From assembly GCF_013520865.1 (NCBI RefSeq), contig NZ_JACDXJ010000001.1, positions 992,001-1,056,000 on the forward strand: a stretch of 64,000 nucleotides of DNA. Direction: 5' to 3'. The translations under genes and the position numbers were made by a program. The DNA is from Microvirga mediterraneensis (GTDB lineage: Bacteria; Pseudomonadota; Alphaproteobacteria; Rhizobiales; Beijerinckiaceae). How positions within the stretch are numbered: the stretch's first letter is position 1; the number at the start of each line of letters is the position of its first letter. The notes under the pieces are model-generated. The model saw only the letters and a program-made list of their open reading frames with translations. It was not told where the DNA came from and did not search any database. This document shows, piece after piece, positions 39,811-47,553 of the stretch.

Positions 39811-41206
39811 AGAACAGCAGCGTCACGAGCAGGAAGGTCGGGATGAGGATCGCGCCCGACCAGAGCAGGTAGCCGAAGAAGCTCGGCATCTTCACGCCGC
39901 CTTCGCGGGCGATCGCGTAGACCATGAAGTTGGGCGCGTTGCCGATATAGGAGTTGGCGCCCATGAACACGGCGCCGGCCGAGATGGCGCTCAGCGTCAG
40001 CGCGCCCGCGGTCATCAGCTTCTGCGGGTCGCCGCCGGCGAGCTCGAAGAACACCAGGTAGGTCGGCGCATTGTCGAGGAACGAGGACAGGCCGCCCGTG
40101 AGCCAGAAATAGGCCGCGTTGTTGGCGCTGCCGTCCGGATTGGTCACGAGGGCGACCAGGGGCGCGAAGGCGCCGTCCGCGCCGGCCTTCAGCATGGCGA
40201 GCACCGGGATGATCGCGATGAAGATGCCGGCGAACAGCTTGGCCACCTCCTTGATCGGCCCCCAGGAGAAGCCGTTCTCGATGCGGTTGGCCTTCGGGGT
40301 CGTCTTGAGGGAGATGATCGTGACCACGATCATGATGAGGTCGCGCAGGGCATTGGCGAGCTCGATCTGAGCGCCGAGCAGGGTCACGCGGCCGAGATCG
40401 ACGGTGGCGCTCATGAGGATGGCCGCGATGATGACGAAGATCAGCAGGAAGTTCATGCCGCCCGTGACGCGCACCGGATTGTCGGGCGTCGGGTCGGGGC
40501 GGACGCGGCCTTCCTTCTTGTAGATCGCCAGATCGATCACGAAGAAGAGGGCGAGGAGGAGAAGGCTCGCGAACAGCGTTTCCGGAAACAGGTGCGTGGT
40601 GGTCCAGAAGAATTCCACGCCGCGCAGGAAGCCGAGGAAGAGCGGCGGATCGCCGAGCGGCGAGAGCGAGCCGCCGATATTCGACACCAGGAAGATGAAG
40701 AACACGATCACATGGACGTTGTGCATCCGGTCGTCGTTGGCGCGCATGATCGGCCGGATCATCACCATGGAGGCGCCGGTCGTGCCGATGAAGCTCGCGA
40801 GCACCGTGCCGATGGCGAGCAGAATCGTGTTGGTGCCCGGCGCGCCATGGATGTTGCCGCGCACGAGGATGCCGCCCGCCACCGTGAACAGGGCCAGCAG
40901 CAGCAGGATGAACGGGATGTATTCCAGGAATGCCGTGTGGGCGAGGGCATGGATCGCCGTCACCGGGCCGAAGGCGAACGCCATCGGGGCCAGCACCAGC
41001 AGGCCCCAGGCGGCTGCGATCTTGCCCTGGTGATGCTCCCAGAAATGGGGGGCCAGCAGGGGGAACAGGGCGATGGAGAGCAGGATCCCCGCGAAGGGCA
41101 GGGCCCAGGCGAAGCCGAGGCTCGCCCCGTCGAATTCCGCCGCGAAGGCTGCCTGGGGCAGGAGGATCAGCGCGGCGGCCGGCGCCAGGCTCGAGAGGCG
41201 AAGCAT
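39800..41206 (-). CDS. Sodium:proton antiporter / CitMHS-like ion transporter
   Basis: 468-residue inner-membrane protein with a signal-like first segment and about twelve hydrophobic segments. Conserved-looking phrases: IGTTGASMVMIRPIMRAN, NIGGSLSPLGDPPLFLGFL and a mirrored SSFLDNAPTYLVFFELAGG and GANSYIGNAPNFMVYA, the pseudo-repeat of the ion-transporter (NhaD/CitM/ArsB) superfamily. ATG 41206; upstream codons are open but run into the repeat at 41327. Substrate ion not certain. Confidence 0.85.
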   Translation of the reverse strand: MLRLSSLAPAAALILLPQAAFAAEFDGASLGFAWALPFAGILLSIALFPLLAPHFWEHHQGKIAAAWGLLVLAPMAFAFGPVTAIHALAHTAFLEYIPFILLLLALFTVAGGILVRGNIHGAPGTNTILLAIGTVLASFIGTTGASMVMIRPIMRANDDRMHNVHVIVFFIFLVSNIGGSLSPLGDPPLFLGFLRGVEFFWTTTHLFPETLFASLLLLALFFVIDLAIYKKEGRVRPDPTPDNPVRVTGGMNFLLIFVIIAAILMSATVDLGRVTLLGAQIELANALRDLIMIVVTIISLKTTPKANRIENGFSWGPIKEVAKLFAGIFIAIIPVLAMLKAGADGAFAPLVALVTNPDGSANNAAYFWLTGGLSSFLDNAPTYLVFFELAGGDPQKLMTAGALTLSAISAGAVFMGANSYIGNAPNFMVYAIAREGGVKMPSFFGYLLWSGAILIPTFLLVTLLFFRG

Positions 41207-41326
41207 GTTGTCGGGTTCCCCATGCCGGCCTGGCCGGCTTTTTATCGAATGATTGCGAATGCTTTTATGGGAATCGCCATGGTGCCGCAACGGCCCGCGC
41301 ACCGAAGGGTGCGCTCGTCCAGGACC

Positions 41327-41377
41327 GAGCATCGGACAGATCCCGAAGGGGCAACTCCACGTTCGGGTCAGATGCTT
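41327..41377. repeat. Intergenic repeat of the GAGCATCG family
   Basis: GAGCATCGGACAGATCCCGAA pairs imperfectly with TTCGGGTCAGATGCTT. It lies in the 257-base gap between the divergent antiporter and amidotransferase genes; nothing else is evident there. Confidence 0.6.
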
Positions 41378-41463
41378 TGCCCGTTAACCGGCTATTCACC
41401 ATAAGTCAAAGATAGTACAACATCATTACAGGCCTCGCTGGGGTAAGGGGTTGCCGTCAAACC

Positions 41464-42252
41464 ATGTGCCGCTTTCTCGCCTATAAGGGAGAACCCATCT
41501 TCCTCGACGAACTCGTCTGCGCCCCGGCCCATTCGCTGGTTCACCAATCGCTGCATGCGGTCGAGGCCAAGACGGAGACGAACGGGGACGGGTTCGGCAT
41601 CGGCTGGTACGGGGAGAGGAGCGAGCCGGGCATCTACCGGGAGGTCCGCCCGGCCTGGTCCGACGAGAACCTGAGAAGCCTGTGCGAGCAGGTGCGGTCA
41701 AAGCTCTTCTTCGCCCATGTGCGCGCCTCCACGGGCACCTCGACCACGCGGGCCAATTGCCATCCCTTCGCCCATGGCCGTTATCTCTTCATGCATAACG
41801 GCCAGATCGGCGGCTATGGACGCATCAAGCGGCGGCTGGAAGGCCTGATCCCGGACGAACTTTACGACCGCCGCCTGGGCACCACGGATTCGGAGGCGAT
41901 CTTCCTTCTCGCTCTCGCCAACGGGCTGCCCGAGGAGCCCGTGACCGCCATGGCGCGAACCCTCAAGCAGGTGCGCGGCCTCATGGATGATGCCGGCATC
42001 GACGAGGCTCTGCGCTTCACCGCCGCCTTCACCGACGGCGAGAATCTGTGGGCCTATCGCTGGGCCTGCGATGCCAAGCCTCCGACCCTCTACTTCCGCG
42101 AGGTCGACGGCAACCTGCTCGTGGTTTCCGAGCCCATCGACGACAAGACCCGGGGCTGGCGCGAGGTGCCGAAGGGCTGCAGCATCGTCGCCCGCTCCGG
42201 CAGCGTCACGGTCGAGTGCCTGAACCAAGCCATGGGGTGCCTGGCTGCCTAA
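41464..42252 (+). CDS. Class II glutamine amidotransferase (YafJ-like)
   Basis: 262 residues. Cys2 (MCRFLAYKG) is the N-terminal nucleophile after Met removal; NGDGFGIGWYG, HVRASTGTSTTRANCHPF and FMHNGQIGGY complete the Ntn glutaminase site. No synthetase domain, so it is the stand-alone type (YafJ/EgtC-like). No ergothioneine genes nearby, so YafJ-like of unknown role is the safer call. Confidence 0.9.
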   Translation: MCRFLAYKGEPIFLDELVCAPAHSLVHQSLHAVEAKTETNGDGFGIGWYGERSEPGIYREVRPAWSDENLRSLCEQVRSKLFFAHVRASTGTSTTRANCHPFAHGRYLFMHNGQIGGYGRIKRRLEGLIPDELYDRRLGTTDSEAIFLLALANGLPEEPVTAMARTLKQVRGLMDDAGIDEALRFTAAFTDGENLWAYRWACDAKPPTLYFREVDGNLLVVSEPIDDKTRGWREVPKGCSIVARSGSVTVECLNQAMGCLAA

Positions 42253-42253
42253 A

Positions 42254-42286
42254 GCATCGGACGCAAAAGTGGGAACCGGTTTTCCT
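42254..42286. repeat. Partial copy of the GAGCATCG-family repeat
   Basis: AGCATCGGACGCAAAAGTG followed by GGAACCGGTTTTCC matches the left half of the elements at 19581 and 27031. It lies between the convergent amidotransferase and coiled-coil genes. Confidence 0.6.
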
Positions 42287-42567
42287 CAGTTCAGGCTGTC
42301 TCCCGGCCGCGCGATCAGGGACATCAGGGCGCCTTTCAGCGCTTCCATCTGAAGCTCCGTCTCGGTCCGGGATGATCCGTCATCCGGGCTGGCGAGGGAC
42401 CTGAGCCGGGCATTCTCCGTGGCGAGCCGGTCGTTCTCGGCCATGAGGATCGCGATCTTCTCCTCGGCGATCCGAAGGCGGGCCTGGATCTCGTTCCGCT
42501 CCTGCTCGCGCAACTGCGCGCGGTCGCGCCAGAGACGGATCGCAACGCCCTCGGTGTCGTCGTTCAT
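42286..42567 (-). CDS. Small coiled-coil protein of unknown function
   Basis: 93 residues. Residues about 14-55 form a heptad-patterned, charged coiled coil (QLREQERNEIQARLRIAEEK, ENDRLATENARLRSL), with a short polar C-terminus. ATG 42567 has AGGAG 6 bases upstream and codon use matches the neighbours, so I take it as real. A perfect CtrA-type box lies 80 bases upstream, which suggests cell-cycle control. No signal peptide or membrane segment. Confidence 0.7.
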   Translation of the reverse strand: MNDDTEGVAIRLWRDRAQLREQERNEIQARLRIAEEKIAILMAENDRLATENARLRSLASPDDGSSRTETELQMEALKGALMSLIARPGDSLN

Positions 42568-42646
42568 GGTCTGCTCCTGATTGCCCGTTAAATTCGAGAG
42601 GCAGCGTGGAGGAATTGAGGCATGACACCATCAGTCCTGCCGATCC

Positions 42647-42661
42647 TTAAAAAGCATTTAA
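42647..42661. promoter_or_regulatory. CtrA-type box TTAA-N7-TTAA before the coiled-coil gene
   Basis: TTAA (42647-42650), AAAGCAT, TTAA (42658-42661). It overlaps the stop codon of the GST gene and lies 80-94 bases upstream of the 93-residue protein's ATG, a usual distance for a promoter element. Confidence 0.5.
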
Positions 42662-43368
42662 GCATCCAGTTCGGGATAGTGCCGGAAGATGCCCTCCTGG
42701 TTGAACGGGATGCGGCGTAGGCTGCCGAGATAGGCTTCGATCCGCGGGCGCCTCGCCACCGCGGCATGGAGAGCGGCCACGCGCGGGGTGTCCTTCAAGG
42801 CGCGCCGCGCGGCCCTGGGGAAGGCGTAAGCCAGCCCCTCCACGACCTGGAACAGGGAGAGGTCCACATAGGTCAGCGAGCGGCCCACGAGATGCCCGTC
42901 GCCTGCGGGGTTGCGGGCGAGGATCGTCTCGAACCAGTTCAGGAATTTCGGGATCCGGCTGTCGCGGAATTCCCGGGCGCGCCGGAGCGCCTCGCTCATC
43001 TGGTCCTCGTAAGTGAGGCCGACGCCGACGGGATGATGCGTATCGTGAGCCTCGGCGACGACATCAGCGATGGTGAGCTGGATCTGGTGCGTCCAGAGTC
43101 CTCCGGCCGGATCCTTGGGAGCAAGGCCATGCCGCGCCCCGAGATAGAGCAGGATGGCCGCGCTCTGCCCGATGATCGTCTCGCCATCCTTGAGAAAGGG
43201 CGGCGCGAAGGGCGGGCGCTCCGCGTCGTCTATCATCCGCATCATCGCCGCGAGGCCCTCCGGTTCCCGGGCCACGTCGACATATGCGGCCCCGGCCTCT
43301 TCCAGCGCCAGCCTGACGAATTCCCCGCGCCCCTGGATGCTCGGCCAATAATAGAGTTCATAGGACAT
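42658..43368 (-). CDS. Glutathione S-transferase family protein
   Basis: 236 residues: N-terminal thioredoxin-like domain (ELYYWPSIQGRGEFVRLALE, then GQSAAILLYLGARHG for the gamma-glutamyl site) and an all-helical C-terminal domain (about 90-220) with SLTYVDLSLFQVVEG as N-capping region. ATG 43368 chosen because the fold starts there. Substrate unknown. Confidence 0.87.
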   Translation of the reverse strand: MSYELYYWPSIQGRGEFVRLALEEAGAAYVDVAREPEGLAAMMRMIDDAERPPFAPPFLKDGETIIGQSAAILLYLGARHGLAPKDPAGGLWTHQIQLTIADVVAEAHDTHHPVGVGLTYEDQMSEALRRAREFRDSRIPKFLNWFETILARNPAGDGHLVGRSLTYVDLSLFQVVEGLAYAFPRAARRALKDTPRVAALHAAVARRPRIEAYLGSLRRIPFNQEGIFRHYPELDA

Positions 43369-43482
43369 GGTGATCTTCCCGTATGGCTCTGACACCAAGG
43401 ACGATGGGCCCCGAAGGGTTCCGCCCGACGCGCCGCGCCTGACCGGATCGTCCGATCGCATGGCGGAGCACCGCCGGGATGC

Positions 43483-43513
43483 AAAAAGGGCGCCCCGCGA
43501 AGCAGGACGCCCT
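43483..43513 (-). terminator. Intrinsic terminator of the RTX gene
   Basis: On the minus strand AGGGCG ... CGCCCT with internal pairing is followed by five T, about 45 bases past the stop codon. Confidence 0.8.
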
Positions 43514-43553
43514 GGGAAGCCGGGCCCGGCCCGAAGAGGCCGGGGAGCTCGGT

Positions 43554-45980
43554 TTAGATGACGAAGAAGTCCTTGTAGGTCATCTTCAGGTTCTTGGAGA
43601 GTGTGGCGATCTTGACCTGCGCCGCGGCGCCGTTGCCGTCCGCGTCGTAGTACAGGATGCCCTTCTTGTTGTCGTAGATGATCCGGTCGTCCGCGTCGTG
43701 CGCCTTCGCACCCTTGTAGAAGTGCTTGCCCGCCATCTGCTTGGGCTTCGTGAGCGTCCCGGAAGGCGTGACCTTGAAGTACTTGTTCTCCAGGTAGATC
43801 GAATCGTCCGCGACGTTGAAGTCCGAGATCCTGTCGACGTTGTTCGACTTGTGCGGCTTCTTGTCGAACACGAAGATGTCGCGCCCGGTGCCGCCCATGA
43901 GGATGTCGTTGCCATCGCCGCCGTGAATGCGGTCGTTGCCCGCGCCGCCGTTCAGGATGTCGTTGCCAGCATTACCGTAGAGGATGTTGGCCCCGTCGTT
44001 TCCGGTGAACACGTTGTTGCCGTCGTTGCCCGTCAGCGTGATGTCGATGGCGCCGATGCCCGTGATGTTCTCGATGGTGCCGAGGCGCGCGATGTCGTAG
44101 CTCACGGCGAGATAGACGGTGTCGACACCGGCTCCGTCGACGATCTGGTCGTTGACGTCGTCGATGTAATAGACGTCGTTGCCCGCGCCGCCGACCATCA
44201 CGTCGGCTCCTGCGCCGCCATTGATCACGTCGTCGCCGTCGCCGCCATCGAGCCTGTCGTTGCCGTCGCCGCCGCTGAGGTTGTCGTTGCCCGCGCCGCC
44301 GGCCAAGGCATCGGCTCCGGCTCCCCCATCCAGCACGTCGTTGCCGTTGCCGCCATCGAGGTTGTCGTCGCCGCTTGCGCCGCGCAGGGTGTCGTTGCCG
44401 CCGCCGCCGATGAGCTGGTTGTTCGCCTCATTGCCGACGATGAGGTTGTCGCTCTCGTTTCCGGTGAGGTTGATGGCATTGGTACCCGTGGCGAACAGGT
44501 TCTCGAGATGAGCGGCCAGCGTGTAGGTGGCGTCGCTGTAGACCGTGTCGGTCCCGCCGCCCGCCGTCTCGACAAGCGTCGTGCCGGCCTTGACGAAATA
44601 CACGTCGTCGCCCGCGCCGCCCTGCAGCGTGCTCGCGCCGTTGCCGCCCGTGAGCGTGTCGGCGAAATTCGAGCCGATGACCCTCTCGAAGTTCGTGTAG
44701 GTGTCGCCCGCCGCAATGCCGGCCGTTCCGACGCCCGCCGTGAGATCGACCGCCACGCCGCTGCCTGCCGCCTGGAAGGTCAGGGTATCGATGCCGTTGC
44801 CGCCATCAAGGGTGTCGTCGGCATATTCGGATGGAGCGTAGATGTCATCGCCGCTGGTACCTGTTACTGAGATATTGGCGGTTCGTGCATCGACAATGGT
44901 CGTAGAAAGATTGTCGCCGTTCCCAGCGCTGCTTGTGGGATCATACCAAGAGATTGAAAGACGACCGTCCGCCATTTCCGAGATTGTCGGAGTCCTCTGT
45001 GACATGAAGGAGTCTAGAGTATTCCGACCATTGACTTTGAGCGGTTGACCCACATTGCCGCTGGCATCGATGACCGTGATGTAGACATCTCCGAGGTCTC
45101 CAGCAGCAGGATCTGCCGCGATGTACGCAAGGGCGATACCACCCGTCTTCAATGCGACAGCTGAGGCGCAATCGAAATCCGAATTAGGCTTTGCATTCGC
45201 AATCAGGATGGGCCCGCCCACATTATCGCCCCCAGAATTAATCTTCTGAGCCGTGATTGTGGTGCCGTTGTCGTTGATCACATAGAACTCACCAGTCGGG
45301 GCGTGCGTCGCGGGATCGCGCAACGCCACAACGTCCATTGCTACCACTGATGCGAGGTTGGCAAGATTGCTAACCGTGGTGCCGTTCACGACATAAAGAT
45401 CGGAGCCATTATTGGATTGATAGGCAACAATGTACTTTGCTCCACCAAGCCAAGTCACATCGAGCCCTGTCGATGCGCCCGCTATCGCGACAGGTACCGG
45501 ATTGCCAACGGGATCGCCAGAGGAGTTGAACTCTCTGAAAACAACGTTTCCATTGTCGATATAAGCCGTGCCCCAGCCGCCGGTAGCATTCGAAGCCATT
45601 TGCGCTCCGCTTTTACCGGTTCCATTAGCAACCGTGACAGTTGCTGTCGGAGAGCCTCCGTTCGGGTCGTACGTTCTGCTATAAAGAGAAACGTTGCTGA
45701 CCCCGCCCTCTGACCAAGTAACCGCAAAGCGTCCTTCCGAACCAATTGCTTCAACAGTTGCAAACCTCGGAGTTTCACTGGAAGCTGCGGCGACGACCTG
45801 GGGCTCTGCCCACATCGCATCTCCGTTGCCGTTGTAAAGCTGAAAGGCAAATTTCGTCCCGCCTTCCAACCACATGACGACATAGCTGCCATTGGGTAGG
45901 GCAGTGATGGAAGGCAGCGTCGGTGAAACGCCAGGCAAAGTCCGAACGACGTCTTCAGTACCCCAGATCTTGAGAGTCAT
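43554..45980 (-). CDS. RTX-type calcium-binding protein, probably type I secreted
   Basis: 808 residues without a signal peptide. The first half (about 1-400) has repeated beta-rich units with W/Y-x-G patterns (GSYVVMWLEGG, GRFAVTWSEGG), as in RTX adhesin-like proteins. From about residue 440 to 720 come many glycine/Asp nonapeptides (GGNGNDVLD, GGAGNDNLS, GGDGNDRLD) that wind into a calcium-bound beta-roll. The C-terminus ends DFFVI, a hydrophobic type I secretion-like end. No ABC/HlyD/TolC genes are in the window. The part encoding the first half (about 45000-45950) has a visibly lower GC content than the repeats. ATG 45980 with AGGAGG upstream. Function unknown. Confidence 0.9.
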   Translation of the reverse strand: MTLKIWGTEDVVRTLPGVSPTLPSITALPNGSYVVMWLEGGTKFAFQLYNGNGDAMWAEPQVVAAASSETPRFATVEAIGSEGRFAVTWSEGGVSNVSLYSRTYDPNGGSPTATVTVANGTGKSGAQMASNATGGWGTAYIDNGNVVFREFNSSGDPVGNPVPVAIAGASTGLDVTWLGGAKYIVAYQSNNGSDLYVVNGTTVSNLANLASVVAMDVVALRDPATHAPTGEFYVINDNGTTITAQKINSGGDNVGGPILIANAKPNSDFDCASAVALKTGGIALAYIAADPAAGDLGDVYITVIDASGNVGQPLKVNGRNTLDSFMSQRTPTISEMADGRLSISWYDPTSSAGNGDNLSTTIVDARTANISVTGTSGDDIYAPSEYADDTLDGGNGIDTLTFQAAGSGVAVDLTAGVGTAGIAAGDTYTNFERVIGSNFADTLTGGNGASTLQGGAGDDVYFVKAGTTLVETAGGGTDTVYSDATYTLAAHLENLFATGTNAINLTGNESDNLIVGNEANNQLIGGGGNDTLRGASGDDNLDGGNGNDVLDGGAGADALAGGAGNDNLSGGDGNDRLDGGDGDDVINGGAGADVMVGGAGNDVYYIDDVNDQIVDGAGVDTVYLAVSYDIARLGTIENITGIGAIDITLTGNDGNNVFTGNDGANILYGNAGNDILNGGAGNDRIHGGDGNDILMGGTGRDIFVFDKKPHKSNNVDRISDFNVADDSIYLENKYFKVTPSGTLTKPKQMAGKHFYKGAKAHDADDRIIYDNKKGILYYDADGNGAAAQVKIATLSKNLKMTYKDFFVI

Positions 45981-46414
45981 TTGTGTATCCTCCTGAAAGG
46001 CGAATGCGCCAGATGATGAGAGATGGTGTGCACCGCCGAGCCTGGACTCGTCGGTGGCTACAGGCGTGGAGAACCCGGCCTTGGCCGGACTCGATGAAAG
46101 CAGAGTGAGCTTTGCCCTGTCGTGTCTTCGTTCAGACGCCGCTCTCTCGACCCGCAGCCGTTCAGGCTGCCGATTCATCGGAGCGATTTACGTAACGCTA
46201 TATTGGCGGAGATTCGGCCTCACAACTCTCCGTTCAGAGAGGTGCGACCGAAAGAAGGGGCGATCTCCGGTGCCGAAGCCCGCCCAGATGTCTGCCAAGT
46301 GCTTGTCGCTGCATCAGGAAAGTCGCTGCCGACGGCGATGGACAGAGTCTCCGAGACCGAGCTTGGCTGTGTGCTGACGCACATCTTCATGCCTCCCTCC
46401 TGAACCCTCTCCGG

Positions 46415-46511
46415 CCTCATCCTGAGGAGGTCGCAGAGCGACCGTCGCGAAGGAGGGGCTGGAGGCGCCCTGATCCTTCGAGACGCCGCTGCGCTGCTCC
46501 TCAGGAGGAGG
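46415..46511. repeat. Dispersed palindromic repeat, copy 2
   Basis: Bounded by CCTCATCCTGAGGAG and CTCCTCAGGAGGAGG (one mismatch to a perfect inverted end); shares CGCCCTGATCCTTCGAGACG with copy 1 at 18578. Part of a 1.06-kb gene-poor stretch (45981-47043). Confidence 0.8.
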
Positions 46512-46550
46512 GCGCAGGGGGAAAGGCGATGTTGTGTTCTCACTTTGTTC

Positions 46551-46579
46551 TTGACAGGGCGGATAACCTTGGCTATATC
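46551..46579 (+). promoter_or_regulatory. Strong sigma-70-like promoter in a gene-free stretch
   Basis: TTGACA (46551-46556), a 17-base spacer, TATATC (46574-46579). No protein gene follows on the plus strand for more than 5 kb, so the product is probably an RNA. Confidence 0.6.
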
Positions 46580-46585
46580 GTTGCC

Positions 46586-46750
46586 CTAGATCTGCTCTGA
46601 CGAGGGGCGCGCTCGCGAGGCGTCGCAAGAGTGAGAGCAGGCACGGTCCCGCCGCAGGCCTCGCACGCCTGTGGTCGCGGGAGGTCGACCTTGGGGGCTC
46701 CCCAGCTGGTCCACCTGAAAAGAACCGTGCGTGACGAGCAGTTCGGCTCT
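46586..46750 (+). ncRNA. Candidate structured small RNA
   Basis: Downstream of the promoter the sequence folds by eye into a closed structure: CTGCTC (46592-46597) with GAGCAG (46736-46741), GCACGG (46641-46646) with CCGTGC (46725-46730), and an inner hairpin of TCCCG plus CCGCAGGC (46647-46659) with GCCTGTGG and CGGGA (46667-46682). The expected length (about 160 nt) and strong promoter fit a housekeeping RNA such as 6S, but I do not recognise a diagnostic sequence. Further hairpins at 46813-46840 could extend it to about 260 nt. No RNase P or tmRNA signature was seen. Confidence 0.4.
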
Positions 46751-46873
46751 TCCATCAACACACACGAGCGAGCCGGGCTGCCCGACGCGCCACCCTCGAA
46801 CCCGAAAGGCTCGCAGCGCAAGCTGCGGGCCCCAAGGGGCTGGCTCTTTGACACAAGCATCGGCTCCACCCGC

Positions 46874-47003
46874 GTCATGACCGGCCCCGGACTTGATCCG
46901 GGGATCAGTCCCGGCCACCGACGTCCTGGGAACCGCACCGCTGCCAAGGCGTGGGCTTGCCCCGACCGTCATCCCGGGGCCGCGCAGCGGAACCCGGGAC
47001 CCA
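46874..47003. repeat. GTCATCCCGG-family intergenic repeat
   Basis: Contains the hairpin CCCCGGACTTGATCCGGGG (46885-46903) and, at 46968-47003, GTCATCCCGGGGCCGCG followed by AGCGGAACCCGG, nearly identical to the left arm of the element at 62910. Confidence 0.7.
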
Positions 47004-47043
47004 GATCCGCCTGCGCGGGGATAACAGCGTGGTGTTTACGACG

Positions 47044-47535
47044 TCAGATCCTGGCCAGATTCGAAAGGGCTTCTCCCTCAAGGCGCAGATGCCTGTGATG
47101 AAGGTCGCGCATTCCGATCCGTTCGTAGAAGGAGAGGGCGGGCCTTCCCTCCTCGACGAAGAGTTCGATCCGGATCCACCCGCGCTCCAGGGCGATCCGG
47201 GCGACCCCGGCCATCAATGTCCGCGCCGCTCCGGAGCGGCGCTCCTCCGGCAGAACGTAGAGGGCATGGACGATGCCCATGGGCTTGCCGCGCCAGCCGG
47301 CATAGCCGCGAAAGAACGAGACGAAGCCGATCGGCTGGTCATCGCGCTCGGCGATCAGGGCCTCGAAGAGCGGGTCGGAGCCGAAGCCGTTGATCTTGAT
47401 ATCCTCCACCGAAACCCAGGGCGGCTGTCCCGGCAGATGATCCTCGATCAGGCCCGCCGTGAATCGGAAGATCGTCTCCGCATCGCCGGCCACGGCCTTG
47501 CGCACGATGAGCGAGGAAGCCTGCATGTCAGGCAT
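47044..47535 (-). CDS. GNAT-family N-acetyltransferase
   Basis: 163 residues of the GNAT fold: acetyl-CoA motif A in ALYVLPEERRSGAARTLM (about 92-110) and motif B in ALSFYERIGMRD. Related by pattern to small-molecule or polyamine acetyltransferases; substrate unknown. Starts 18 bases after the polA stop, so probably co-transcribed. Two in-frame ATG (47535 and 47526). Confidence 0.9.
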   Translation of the reverse strand: MPDMQASSLIVRKAVAGDAETIFRFTAGLIEDHLPGQPPWVSVEDIKINGFGSDPLFEALIAERDDQPIGFVSFFRGYAGWRGKPMGIVHALYVLPEERRSGAARTLMAGVARIALERGWIRIELFVEEGRPALSFYERIGMRDLHHRHLRLEGEALSNLARI

Positions 47536-47553
47536 CCCGCGTGCTCATCCCGC

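Noticed and set aside
41381..41401. CtrA box before the amidotransferase gene
   Set aside because: TTAA-N7-TTCA has a mismatch in the second half and no further support.
43900..44700. Tandem-repeat or CRISPR-like periodicity
   Set aside because: The period is the 27-base coding unit of RTX nonapeptides with variable sequence; no conserved repeats with unique spacers.
43554..44870. Plus-strand frame rich in Val/Asp/Ala opposite the RTX repeats
   Set aside because: Periodic antisense of the glycine/Asp repeats; not a gene.
46586..46850. RNase P RNA or tmRNA
   Set aside because: The conserved P4 words of RNase P and a plausible tag-coding segment of tmRNA were not found.
46573..46972. Small minus-strand frames in the gene-poor region
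   Set aside because: Low-complexity, Arg/Ser/Gly-rich, start inside repeats and overlap the candidate RNA helices; no ribosome site.
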